Shown piece by piece: positions 1 through 12,500 of a stretch of DNA of 64,000 nucleotides. Numbering within the stretch: the stretch's first letter is position 1; every line of letters starts with the position of its first letter. Both the position numbers and the translations under genes were made by a program. The notes beneath the pieces are model-generated. The model was not told the DNA's origin. It worked only from the letters and a program-made list of their open reading frames with translations, and made no database searches. Origin of the DNA: Agroathelia rolfsii. Its lineage: Eukaryota > Basidiomycota > Agaricomycetes > Amylocorticiales > Amylocorticiaceae. The stretch is from assembly GCA_018343915.1 (NCBI GenBank), contig JABRWF010000001.1:4402001-4466000 (forward strand). Direction: 5' to 3'.

Positions 1-335
1 TTGAGCTGTTGCAAGGTGCAAAAAACACCCTGGCCAATCAAAGCAGGTAGGTAAGTATTTGTATTTATCCTTCACCAATGAATAGGATAATGATGGTATC
101 TCATGGAGGTGGCAGTGATAAACGGCAACAGTCGCCCTTAGTCACACTTGATGTAAGAAAAACACACACTTATAAGCTACATGCATGTATATAGCCTTTG
201 GGATACCATTCAAGGTTTGCGGTTGTTCCAAGATGCAATGAGAAAAAAATTCTATATGGCACTATACACACAAGTCTAAGACAAAAAACTCGAGCAATCA
301 AAGGAAAAAAGGGGGCATAAACAATAAACAATACT
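1..335. other. 3' flank of the P450 gene, nothing recognised
   Basis: No coding segment with convincing family similarity and no RNA gene is seen here. The stretch lies downstream of the minus-strand P450 stop codon and probably carries its 3' UTR and terminator. Sequence continues off the window. Confidence 0.4.
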
Positions 336-794
336 CTACTCGGACTTATCCGTTGCTTCCTGGAGCCTTACCCAAAGACCTGCGTTAGCATACATTGTCA
401 AGTGCGACTTGGGCACGAATTGCTCAATTGTTGTACGGCCCTCTCCATGGGCCCATGCGGCGGGCACGCCTTCACCAGGTGGGTGCGCCTCGGGAGCGAG
501 AGTGACACCCGAGAAGCTTTGGAGAAGACGGATGAGGCAGTAAGACATTTCATTGTAGGCAAACTGGTGACAGGGTTAGCTTCATATTGGACAAAATATG
601 CTGGTTAGCTCTACCTGCTGGCCCAGGCAGATACGGGGACCCGCGTTGAAGGGAAGAAACTAGAAAGAAATTCATTTAGAGTTTGAGGGAGAAAATCAGG
701 TATCGAAACTGAAAACACTCACGATGAATGGATTGGGTGTCAGGTATTTCTTAACCCGTCCATCGATGAATCGTTCGGGATCGAATTCGAGAGC

Positions 795-825
<31 letters not shown>

Positions 826-2896
826 AAAGTAAGCGTCGTCAATGATTTCGGGCCCCAGGCTATAATTAAAAAAAGTGCTAACCGTCAGGGCCCCATAAAT
901 CGGTCCTACGCTGCATTAGCAGCACGGAGTATGGAACACTACACGCAATCATGAGACACAGGTCGTAATGAGTTCTGGTAGAGGCGTACCGTGTGCGCGC
1001 AGGGATATACAAAGGCTTCTTGGTTGGGTCAGGTGATGGCCAAGTAGTAGCATTGATACTGTATCGAATGTCGAATGGACTGGATAAAGATAAACAAGAT
1101 AAGCGTACAACCAAAATCCTGAAGAATCAGAAACGAACACAGATGGCCATAGTCTGAGCGTTTCTGTAATTTAAATTTATTAGATCAATGGGTGTGTAAC
1201 AAAGAAAACAGATTTACCATTGATCACGGCTCTTAGGTACTTCATTTCCCTGATATCTATCATCGACGGACGCTCCGTTGGACCAACCCGCTCTAAGACT
1301 TCTGCACGTAGCTTCTTCATGACCTCGGGGTACATGGCAAAAGCATACATGGCAAAAGTCAGAGCGGCGGATGTCTGGATAGGAACCCATGAGCTAGTGA
1401 AAATATCAACCGACTACTGATACTCACGGTATCACGTCCGGCAATCAAAATGTTAAGCACTTCATCTTTTAAAACGGAGAGGTCTGGGTGAAGAAGGGAA
1501 CCCAAGTCAAATCCTATTCAAGAAGTATGCATGATGTATAGATTTTCACCATCCGTCGACCTAACAAGGTGGTCTAGCAAAGTATCGTCTTCGCCGACCG
1601 CATCCGTCGAAAGCTTTTCGCCATTTTGCACGGCAGTCTTATGTTTCACGATCGCTTCCTTGATGATGGGATCGAGAAACGCGTTGACGACTCGCATCGG
1701 TTTCGCCGTCTTGTCCTCAAAGATCTCCCATAGTTGCCAGAAGGGTCTACTAGCGCGCTGAGCAATGAGGTGCTGAGCCTCCATAAATGCTGTGGCAAAT
1801 TCCTCGGAGAAGTGTTTGGTCTTTTCTTGTGGAACATAGTGGGGGTATGGGAGCTCGGCTGAGAGACTGGAATGGTGTTAGGGATAAATGATGATAATAA
1901 GGATTTATATGCTCACCTGGATGTCGGGTAACCAAACAGGAACTCTGCTGCTGCATCGAGAGTTATGCGACCTGTAATGTCCTTTGAAAATGTTAGTCAA
2001 ATCTGATTTGCTTCGTCACTGTCTTTGGTGGGATTATCCTCACCTGGAAATCAACAGGGTATCCAGCGCGATTGCGCTCAATAGTGACCTTTATAGCCTG
2101 ATCAATCGTTTTCTCAAAGAGATCAAGGTGACCAATACGATCCCGGCTAAAGAAAGGACGAGTCATGGAACGATGGAACCTAAATAGGACATTTTAGCCC
2201 CATAATTTTACAGAAGAAGAAATGAGAAATGTTATTCACTTCCACATGTCGCCTACGGATGATGATTCGAGTTAGATATAGGATGCATTGCATCAGAGAA
2301 TGTAATTCACCATCAGAGTTGAACACTCCAGTCCCCAGCACGGAGGACATGGCATCAAAGAACCCCTTCCCTTTTTCAAAGTTGTTGAAATCCGTAGCAA
2401 GGATTGCCTATTTGCGCATGTTTTCTTAAAAAATCTCATTCCTAGCTAAACGATATCACATTCTCTTGCTTACCTTGACATGTTCCGGCTCAATCGTAAA
2501 AATCTCCGGTTGCCACAAGAACCGACAGTCGACAGCATTGCTCCCCGTAGACCTCAGCCACGGAAGATGAATGTCGCCCGGATACGCCTTTGTAAAGTTC
2601 GTGACGAGATCGACGATGATGTCGAGGTTGCCCGGCCACTTGCCCCGCACGCGCGGGACCATGCGGGCGCCCAGCCGAGCTGCCTCGCGGCGGTCGCGTA
2701 CGTCGGTATAGATCAGGCGCAGGGCGATGAGTACCGGCACGCCCGTGACGACGCCAAGGAACATGACGGCGTTGGAGATGAAAATGTTGAGGAAGCGCGA
2801 GAGAGCATGTTTGCATGCGATGGTGGTACCGATAAAGAGCGCTAGGTTGCGTAGTATGGTGAAAATGAAAACGACACCTGGGGTGGGCTTGGGCAT
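336..2896 (-). CDS. Cytochrome P450 monooxygenase (CYP63-like), 14 exons
   Basis: Haem-thiolate monooxygenase, expected to be ER-anchored and fed electrons by P450 reductase; substrate unknown. Exons read by eye (minus strand): 2474-2896, 2311-2407, 2240-2252, 2044-2179, 1917-1981, 1550-1866, 1428-1513, 1218-1374, 1139-1163, 990-1079, 883-938, 723-793, 615-659, 336-563. They sum to 1809 nt, giving 602 aa with phase kept throughout. Motifs seen: hydrophobic N-terminal segments (about residues 5-60), I-helix AGRDTT (about 375-380), ETLR of the ExxR helix (about 432-435), DPERF (about 493-497), and haem loop [10 protein letters not shown] with the Cys ligand near 523. The C-terminal tail [16 protein letters not shown] is typical of the fungal CYP63/CYP52-like group; the CYP63 placement is from memory. 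Oddities are a 13-nt exon (2240-2252) and a T/A homopolymer intron at 794-882. Confidence 0.92.
795..828. repeat. T24-A10 homopolymer dyad in a P450 intron
   Basis: A run of 24 T is followed directly by 10 A on the plus strand. It lies inside the P450 intron 794-882 and abuts the 3' splice site of that intron on the minus strand. It could be real microsatellite growth or an assembly or sequencing artefact. Confidence 0.9.
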
Positions 2897-3529
2897 GGTG
2901 TGAGTAGTTCTCCGAGTATGAGCGTCTTCCGCAGAAGCGTGTTGGGCCTTGAAAAAAAAGGGCTATCGCAGGAATAGGGTATATGATATGTTATATATAG
3001 GCCTGCAAGGATAACAGATAAACACGACCCGAAAGCCGCAGTGCAGTGCGGGGAGAACCATGGATGGCAGAGAGGATCCATGTGTTCTGCTATGCAGCCA
3101 GCATGATGAAGATGTACAGGAGAGACACATCCCTCGTGCATGAGGAAGAGATAGCCCATTGCTTCGGTGAGCGGCGAGGTATAAATAATTCGGTCAAGTA
3201 TCTAGACAAAGGTAGAAGTAAACAAATCAACTGCGATGTAAGCGCTATAAGCGTTCATCAGCACTGCTATGCATCAGTCTCGAGTGTCTTCTCGAGAGAT
3301 ATCAGTCAAAGAAGTTGAAGGACACCATATGTGCTACAGTTGATAGTTCCGGTCCAATTTCGAAGACGGACGGCATCGTTTGTCAAGGCAGATTTGCATA
3401 TACTCTCATGTTTCTAAACTGCCACTTGTTCTTTTACGTCGTCGAGTAAACATGTTCCATACATAAGCAAAAGTGTATATAGATAATCAGAATACCGAGA
3501 ATAATACAAAAAGGTGATAAGAGAAATCA
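2897..3529. other. Intergenic, P450 promoter side and Vps27 3' flank
   Basis: No gene is supported. An AT-rich stretch near 2980-2998 (TATGTTATATATAGG) lies about 100 bp upstream of the minus-strand P450 start, and its reverse complement could serve as a TATA box. The remainder towards 3529 is the presumed 3' UTR of the Vps27 gene. Confidence 0.4.
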
Positions 3530-6102
3530 TTACAGGTCAATCAAAAGCGCCTCCCTCTCGACGGGCGGAGACGTCGGAATAGAAGGCCCGTATCCTGGAT
3601 AAGACTGGGGTGGTAATGTGGGCGCTACTGGGAAGGATGGCAGCTGCGCCTGTGGAGCAGAAGGGGGACCAGCGAGTGCCTGAGATGGTGCTGCTGTTTG
3701 CATGCTTTGTTGTTGTCTGTGGCTGGAAGGCGCGTGCGCAACGGTATTTGAGCGGCCTAGATAGGTCTGCCGCGAGGATGTAGCAGATGGCGGACTCATC
3801 ACGCTTGCATGACGCGTTAGATTCGAGGCTGATGGAGGAAGTTGGGCATGGGTGACGGGCGACTGGGGCGTTGGAGTAGCTGCAGGCGCGTATGGATTGT
3901 AGGTGTAGGACTGCTGGTTAGAAACGGGCTGGGGTTGAGCTGGTATAGGCGTTACAACACTTTGTGGCAGCGATTCTGAGGAAGGAGCTGGTGTCGAGAT
4001 AGGATTATGCAATGGTACGGCAGAATATGAATCAGCGGGGGTAGAGGTATGATACTGTGGGATCGAGACGGGAGGAGGGTTAGAAACGTGTTGCAACGGT
4101 GGTGGACTTGTTACTTGAGGAGTGTAAGGTGCATAGGACGGTCCAGCAGCAGGTTGGTAAGCCGAAGGTTGCGATTGAGGAGCGTACTGCGTAGGCGGCG
4201 CATATGTTTGAGGGTGACTTATGGATGCTTGTTGATTTGAATACTCTTGTGGGGAGTAAGGCCCAGGGGTACTCCTGGTCGCTTGTCCTTGGGGAGATAA
4301 AGTTGCCGACTGCGCCTGAGGTGACGTCCACTGGTTATAACCATTCGCCGCCACTAGGGTGGGTTGACCGTAGGTGCTTTGAGGAGGCAAAGTGGAAGCA
4401 TGGTGCGGGATTTGTCGGTGTGGGCGCGAAAGCTGTTGAGTCAAGAGATGATCGTAAAGCTTAACCGCTTGCGAGAGCTTGTCATGCATTTCGTTCAACA
4501 TCTCTATTACAAGGGTTTAATATAAATTAACTCAATTTGATAGACCAACGTGACTCACGTTCTTTGCGTCCCGTGTCATCAAGGCTCATGGCCAGTTTTG
4601 GTCGAAGGCCATTGGCCCGGTCGTAGAGTTCCCCCACGGCAGGATACCGATAGATGTCCCGATTACCCTGGCTTTGTACTTGCTCAACAGTCTGGCTAAA
4701 TGTCATGATAGCATCCGACTCGAGAGGCTCTAGGTCATAATTAGGCAACTTGGATACCGCAGGTGCAGGGATGGTAGAGGGTGGGTATGATTGAGAAATG
4801 GTAGGCCCGTTTCCATATGCATATGCCGGCTCCTCCGAACGAGGCGTCTCGATAGGTGCACTTGGCCGGGGTGCGTTAGCTTCGCGAAGACTGGCTTCAA
4901 TGGCGGCCTTGAGATCGGGATCATCATCGTCTTCCGCCGCTTTAGAGGGATGAGTTGTGCGATCGACCAATGGGGGCTCGGAAGACTGCCACGAATCGGG
5001 TTGGTATGGCACATAACCCGGTCGTCGACCGCCTGGTTGAGCCAGACCCGCTTCTTCTAGCGATAATTGAATAGCACGCTGCAGTTCGGCATCTTGTAGC
5101 TCACGAGCAGCTCGGTGACGGGATGAGTGGACGGAAGATGAATGGCGGTGACTATGACTGCGATGACTGGGGAAATCATTTAGAATCGTTACTTTGTGTA
5201 GGAAAATGCTAAGAACCTACGGTTTGTCTTTTTCTTTGCGCAACTTTGGATAACAGTTGTCACAGACACGTACTTCCTGTGTGATGCCAAAGTGGGGCAG
5301 AGGTAGGGTCTTTGAGGAGCATTGCTGATCGAACACCTGGCCACAGTTGCGACAGTGATGTTTGCGGTTTGTAAACGTGAAAGGGGTCCTGCACCGAAGG
5401 CAGACGTCGGAGTCGATCCATTCTGGCGCCGTTTGAGTGTCAACCATGGCAGAGCTTACAACGGCCAAATCGCGGGGAGGAAATGTGAACCCTGACATGA
5501 GATCAGACGCTAATAACATGAGCAATACGAATGTCTGGTAACGCACCATCCTGCTGCAGTGTCTTGTATACCTGGGTGAAATAACCAAAACTGGGCTTTC
5601 CCTCAAACGCCAAAGCCCAATTCTGTATCAACCGTAGGATCTTGGTTTTGACGTCAGAGTTGAGCGCGGGAATCTTGAGAATTGACACAAGGTTGTCCAT
5701 GAACTCTCGTGAAGACACCTCTGCGATAAAATGGTCACCGCCATTCTTGATGCATATGTCTGTGAGCTGGAGAACCATGAGTCAGCAAGCAAGGCCTGTG
5801 CGAGAAAAGCATAGCGACATCGCACCCCGAGCGCGAGGAGCTGGACGTTGGGATTCTTGTGGTTGAGTCTGCGCTTGAGGGCGCGCATGGCGTCCTTTGC
5901 TGAGACTGCCTTGGAACGGATCTGGTCGCATATTTCGAGGTTGAGTGCGATATCCTCTGAATCGGTGGGGAGCAGTTCGGACGTGGCTTTGTCTACGGAG
6001 ATGCAATGAGAAGGAATCATTGCACATCTCACTAGCAGCATACACACCTACTGCCTCGTCGATCTGGTTAGTGCCCCATAGCCAGCTGCTGAGTGAGGAC
6101 AT
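3530..6102 (-). CDS. VPS27: Vps27-like ESCRT-0 subunit (VHS, FYVE, two UIMs)
   Basis: Endosomal sorting protein that binds PI3P and ubiquitinated cargo and starts the multivesicular-body pathway with Hse1/STAM. Exons (minus): 6048-6102, 5826-5992, 5547-5766, 5221-5491, 4559-5166, 3530-4503; total 2295 nt, 764 aa, phase consistent. VHS domain is at about residues 5-145. The FYVE zinc finger is at about 170-232, with [14 protein letters not shown] and VRVCDNC all present. Two ubiquitin-interacting motifs lie at about 262-281 ([13 protein letters not shown]) and 322-338 ([13 protein letters not shown]). A helical GAT-like segment at about 390-475 is the likely Hse1-binding region. The last 320 residues are Pro/Gln/Ser-rich and end in ALLIDL, resembling the C-terminal clathrin-binding tail of fungal Vps27. 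Start and RPB1 start are divergent, 475 bp apart. Confidence 0.95.
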
Positions 6103-6577
6103 GGCTGTTGATGTGCTACTTAGTGTTATGTGCTGCAGCTGCCGCTACTGCGCTTGCCGTCCTGGGTGCTTGTTGACGTCTATTTGGCGCCAGAGTGGTC
6201 CGGATCCGAGCCAGACGCGGCCTGGACGACTCATCCCGCTCTTGCTCTCCAACCACCACGTCGCGCCTCGGTCGACGTCTTTGTTTGGTCTAAATACCTC
6301 GTCTGTCCCATCTGCTTGTCTGCTGGATCGTGTTTTTCCCGGCTTCCCGCGGAATTTTGGCATTTTTCGCCACTTTTTCCAGCCATCTAGTCTCTTGACG
6401 CCTTCAAAAAAACCTTGCCTGGGTGGCTTATTGCTCGCTGTATTCTCATATAATTGTCACGAAAATCTTCTTTGCTACGCCTAAACCTCTTTCTCTGGAC
6501 TTTTTGATACCTTTTTCTTCTACCATTTTTCTTCCTGTGTTGTCTTCTCGTCTGAATTACCTCATCATATATTCATC
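6103..6577. promoter_or_regulatory. Shared intergenic promoter region of VPS27 and RPB1
   Basis: 475 bp separate two divergent start codons, so both core promoters should lie here. The RPB1-proximal 150 bp are strongly pyrimidine-rich (TTCTTCTACC, TTTTTCTTCC), as expected of a TATA-less fungal housekeeping promoter and 5' leader. No TATA box was recognised on either side. Confidence 0.5.
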
Positions 6578-9500
6578 ATGCTTGGTCACGGTTTCGCACA
6601 CTCAAATGCGCCTGTGCGGCGTGTGAAAGAAGTCCAGTTCGGCATTCTCTCGCCAGAAGAGATAGTGAGCATTTTACCCCCCCCCCCATGTGGCACACAG
6701 CGTTGCTGAGCCCATTGCCACGATATCATAGAAAGCCTACTCGGTTGCCAAAATAGAGCATCCAGAGGTCATGGACGAAGCCACACACAAGCCAAAAATC
6801 GGCGGCTTGATGGATCCAAGGATGGGAACGATAGATCGTAACTTTAAATGTCAGACTTGCGGGGAGGGTATGGCTGAGTGTCCTGGTCACTTTGGCCACA
6901 CGGAACTGGCAAGACCCGTGTTTCACCCAGGTTTGTTGTTTCCCTATTGTTATCGGCATCGGAACAAAACTCACCCGATCCCTTTACAGGATTCATCGTC
7001 AAAGTGAAGAAGATTCTGGAGTGCATCTGTGTTAATTGTGGAAAATTGAAAGCCGACCTCGTGAGTTGCTCTTCTCGTTCTCTGTTCGTTTCGCCACCCC
7101 ACCGCCCAATTTTCTGGGGGCTCTCTCCAGCGTGGAGAACCCCAAACCCACACCACGTCTGTGCCTTGACAACGGGGCCGTCCCTCAGCCTGAGATGTGG
7201 TTGACGCGTTTTCTTATCTGATCGCTTGATCGGCGCGTCGACCACCTTACACATCCAGTGCCCAGGGGGACGCGAGGTGTGTGGTGAAAAGGGGGGCCGA
7301 ACGAGGAGTGCGGAATCATGTCTTGGCAGCCTCGTCTTTAGGACAGGTTTTGATGCCATTGACTTAGGCCCTCTCATACTGTTAAGCAGTCCCTGAGTGT
7401 GGCCAGTCATGCACTTACGTCGTCGTGACGTCCGGCCCTTACTATGTTACTATATATTTTGTTGGGACGGCTGTCCCATCTCCTGTGTTTCGTAGACATC
7501 CTATGCTGACGTTTTCTGAATTTCTGTCTTCGATGAATTTGTTTTCTTTTGCGTTTGCATGCGTTGCACTTGTAAGTCGGACCCTGTCTTTGCCGAAAAG
7601 ATCCGCCATATCCGTGACCGCAAAGCCCGCATGGCTGTCGTCTGGGCCCACTGCAAAGGCAAGACCGTTTGTGAGCCGGACGATATTAAGGATGAAGCGG
7701 GTGAGGACGAGGGTGGCAAGACCGGTCATGGTGGCTGTGGGCACGTACAGCCCCTGATCCGCAAGGAGGGTCTGAAATTGTTTGTGCAGTACAAGAAGGC
7801 GAAGGATGATGACGATGTTCGTTTTACTGATTTCTTTTTTTAACTTGCCCGACTTACCGATGATCAAAATCAGGAGGGCAAGTCTATGCAACCTGACAAG
7901 AAGCTATACACAGCGACGGATGTGTACACTACCTTCAAGAAGATCTCGGACTCTGATTTGTTCCTCCTTGGTTTATCAGAGGAGTATGCCCGTCCTGAGT
8001 GGATGATTTTGACCGTCATGCCTGTCCCACCGCCACCTGTCCGCCCAAGTATTGCTGTAGATGGCGGCGCCATGCGCAGCGAGGATGATTTGACCTACAA
8101 GCTTGGCGATATCATCAAGGCTTCTGCTAACGTGAGGAGGTGTGAGCAAGAGGGAGCCCCGGCCCATGTTATTCAGGAATTCGAGCAACTTCTCCAGGTA
8201 ATTTCTTTTCTTTGCTATGATTGGACCCATCTGACATCATTCCAGTTCCATGTAGCCACTTATATCGACAACGATATCGCCGGTATTCCCCAGGCTTTAC
8301 AAAAGTCTGGTCGACCCGTTAAGGCTATCCGTGCTCGTCTCAAGGGCAAGGAGGGCCGTCTGCGTGGTAACCTAATGGGCAAGCGTGTTGACTTTTCCGC
8401 AAGAACGGTCATTACTGGTGATCCGAATTTGGACCTGGACGAGGTTGGCGTACCGCGTTCAATCGCTATGAATTTGACGTTTCCAGAAAGGGGTTCGTTA
8501 CTTTTTTTGACGCTTGTTATGTCAGGCTCATAGGCATCTCCTAGTCACACCGTATAATATTGCGTACTTGCAGGAACTTGTGCGTAATGGTCCCACCACC
8601 TACCCTGGTGCCCGTTATGTCGTGCGTGATACCGGAGAGCGTATCGACTTGCGCTATAACAAGCGCGCGGATGCATTCCTGCAGTACGGGTGGATCGTCG
8701 AGCGCCACCTTAAAGACGGAGAGTACGTCCCAATATCTGTGATTTTTGTAGCTTCAAACGCTAATCACTTTTCAATAGCTTCGTCTTGTTCAACCGTCAG
8801 CCGAGTTTGCACAAGATGAGTATGATGAGTCATCGTGTGAGGCTTATGCCATATTCCAGTAAGTTCCTTATCATGTAACTACGGACACAATGCGCTGACG
8901 TCATTCAACAGCTTTCCGTTTGAACCTTTCCGTGTAAGCTGAAACAGATTACCACGATACCTTTGATCGACTGAAGTTAGCTTTGTAGTACTCCTCCATA
9001 CAACGCTGATTTCGACGGTGATGAGATGAACATGCAGTAGGTTTATAATCTGATATAACATTCAAACAATACCAATCCTCTTGCAGCATCCCCCAAAGTG
9101 AGGAGACCCGGGCCGAGCTCAGTCAGATTGCATGGGTGCCTCGTCAGGTCAGCCGTGGGATTATATATATATATATCTTTGTTAGTGATTGCTTAACTTA
9201 CGTTGTCTGCTACAGATCATCTCCCCCCAGGCAAACAAGCCGGTCATGGGCATTGTCCAAGACACACTCTGCGGTATCCGCAAGTTTACGTTGCGTGATT
9301 GCTTCATGGACTGGAACCAAGTGCAAAACATTCTCCTTTGGGTGCCGGAGTGGGATGGATCGATTCCCACGCCCGCAATCATCAAGCCAAAGCCTCTCTG
9401 GACTGGAAAGCAGATCCTCAGCCTGACCATCCCTCGAGGTATCAACATCCACACAGCGTCTAGCAAAAAGACGCCGAACCCGGTGTTTGATGACGGCATG

Positions 9501-12500
9501 TTGATTGAAGACGGCGAGATTTTGTACGGTATCGTCGACAAGAAGATTGTTGGTGCTTCCCAGGGTGGCCTAGTACACGTCGTTTTTCGTGAGAAGGGTC
9601 CCGAAACCACGCGTAACCTGTTTGGTGGTTTGCAGAAGGTCGTCAATTACTGGCTCTTCCACAACGGATTCAGCATCGGTATTGGCGACACCATTGCGGA
9701 CAACAAAACCATGGAGTTCATTACGCGCAACATTGCTGAGCGTAAAGACAACGTGATCAAGATCATTGAGGATGCGACGCACGATCGACTGAAGCCTGAT
9801 CCCGGTATGACTATCCGTGAGACGTTCGAGTCGCGTGTCGAACGCCAGTTGAACTTGGCTCGTGATTCCTCGGGTAAACACGCACAAGAGAACCTCAAGG
9901 AGGACAACAACGTCAAGCAGATGGTGGTCGCCGGTTCAAAGGGTTCCTTCATTAATATCTCCCAGATGTCTGTCTGTGTCGGTCAGCAGTCCGTCGAAGG
10001 TCGTCGTATTCCATTTGGATTCCGTCACCGTACCTTGCCCCACTTCACGAAGGATGACTTCAGTCCGGAGTCGAGAGGTTTCGTCGAGAATTCATATTTG
10101 CGTGGTTTGACGCCGCAAGAATTCTTCTTCCATGCCATGGCTGGAAGAGAAGGTCTCATCGATACCGCCGTCAAGACGGCTGAGACAGGTTATATCCAGC
10201 GTCGTCTCGTGAAGGCTCTCGAGGATGTCATGGTCAACTACGACGGCACGGTGCGGAACTCGCTTGGTGATCTTATCCAGTTCGTGTACGGCGAGGACGG
10301 TATGGATGGTGCGTTTATTGAGCGTCAGAACATTGAGACCTTCCGCCTCAACGACAAGGAGTTCGAGCACCAATACCGCGTCGATGTCACGGACAAGGCT
10401 GGTGGCTTCCTGCCCGGTACGCTGCAAGTTGGTATCGACGACAGCTCACTTGAGCTCCAAGCAAAGCTCGATGAGGAGTTCCGTCAGCTGGTAGAAGATC
10501 GTCAGCTGCTGCGCACATTTATCTTCCCGCGCGCAGATCCTGCCAACCCTCACTATCTGCCTGTCAATCTCCAGCGCATTGTGCAGAACGCAATGCAGAT
10601 CTTCCACATTGATCGTCGTAAGCCGAGCGATCTTGATCCCGCCTATATCGTCGACTCCGTGCGCGAGCTCTGTGAAAGGCTAGTTGTTGTACGAGGCTCT
10701 GATCCTATCAGCCGTGAAGCCCAGGCGAACGCGACACTCAACTTCCGCATGCATCTTCGTGCAACCTTTGCGGCTCGGCGTGTCCTTGAACGCTACCATC
10801 TGAACCGTGAGGCATTCGAGTGGGTCCTTGGTGAAGTCGAAGCCAAGTTCAATCAGTCGGCCGTACATCCTGGCGAGATGTGTGGTACATTAGCAGCACA
10901 ATCCATCGGTGAGCCGGCAACGCAGATGACGCTAAACACATTCCACTATGCTGGTGTTGCTAGCAAGAACGTCACCCTTGGTGTGCCGCGTCTCAAGGAA
11001 ATCATCAACGTGGCGACGAACATCAAGACGCCCTCGTTGTCGGTGTACCTCGAGCCCGAGTTTGCAGCGGATCAGCACTTGGCGAAGAACATCTCACAGG
11101 AGCTCGCTTATACTTCTCTTCGTACGGTCACGGCCGGTGTGGAGATTTGGTACGACCCTGACCCTACTACAACCATAATCGAGGACGATAGGGACTTCGT
11201 CGAATCCTTCTTCCTTATTCCTGATGAGGAAGTCGAGTCTAAGCTGCATCTGCAGTCGCCGTGGTTGTTGCGTCTAGAGTTAGATCGTGCCAAGATGCTC
11301 GATCGTAAGTTAGAGATGGCATACGTTGCGGGCCGCATCGCGGAGAACTTCAAGTCGGATCTGTTCGTCATTTGGTCGGAAGACAACTCAGACAAGCTCA
11401 TCATCCGTTGCCGTGTCCTTGGAGACTCTGAGAAGGATGAGGAGGGTGCTACAGTTGAAGAAGACCTTTTCTTGCGCCAGTTGGAGAACACAATGCTCAA
11501 TACCGTCAGCTTGCGTGGTGTGCCAGGCATCAACCGTGTCTTCCTTACTCAGCAGAACAGGACAGTCATCACCAACGATGGCAGTATCAAGGCGAACGAC
11601 GAGCAGTACAAAGAGTGGGTGCTCGAGACGGATGGTGTCAACCTCAAGGCTGTCATGACGGTCGATGGCGTCGATTTCAGACGCACGTACTCTAACAACT
11701 GCGTCGAGGTCTTCAATGTTCTCGGTATCGAGGCTGCGCGCAACGCCATCATGAAGGAGTTGCGTAATGTCATCGAGTTCGACGGTTCCTACGTGAATTA
11801 CCGTCACTTAGCCTTGCTTTGTGACCTCATGACTCATCGTGGCACCCTTATGGCTATCACTCGTCATGGTATTAACCGTGCCGACACTGGAGCTCTCATG
11901 AGGTGTTCATTCGAGGAAACTGTCGAAATCTTGATGGAGGCGGCAGCCGTTGGCGAGAAGGATGATTGTCATGGTGTGGCAGAAAACGTTATGTTTGGGC
12001 AGATGGCACCTATGGGTACCGGCGCATTCGAGGTCGCACTCGATATCGATATGCTCAAGGATGCGATCGTCGATCATCGTCTACCTGTGCAAAACATGCT
12101 GGCAGCACAGCTTGATGGTGGCATGACACCAGGTCAAGTTGCGATGACACCGTATGACACCAACTCACCTACATGGGACCAGTCGACATTCAAGGGCGAG
12201 GCTGCGGCTTTCTCTCCGCTGGCATCTACTGGTGGCGAGGAGTCAGCCAACTTCAACTACATCGGATTTGGTCAGAGCCCTCTAGGAGCTGGTGCCATGT
12301 CGCCCGGTGGACCAAGCATGAGCCCCGGATCGCCTATGGGCCATACTCCTACATCTCCTGGGTATGTGCCGCAGTCGCCTTATGCAGGTGTTACATCGCC
12401 CTACACGACATCACCCTACGCCACATCGCCGTACTATGATCAGTCGAGGATGGCGACATCACCCACGTACTCACCAACATCGCCCGCATTCCACCAGCCG

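Noticed and set aside
2480..2845. 121-codon open frame antisense to P450 exon 1
   Set aside because: A shadow of GC-rich coding sequence on the other strand; no family likeness and no splice or start context.
7186..7580. Possible snoRNA in the long RPB1 intron
   Set aside because: Only isolated CTGA and TGATG words occur; no C/C' and D/D' pair with a terminal stem could be drawn.
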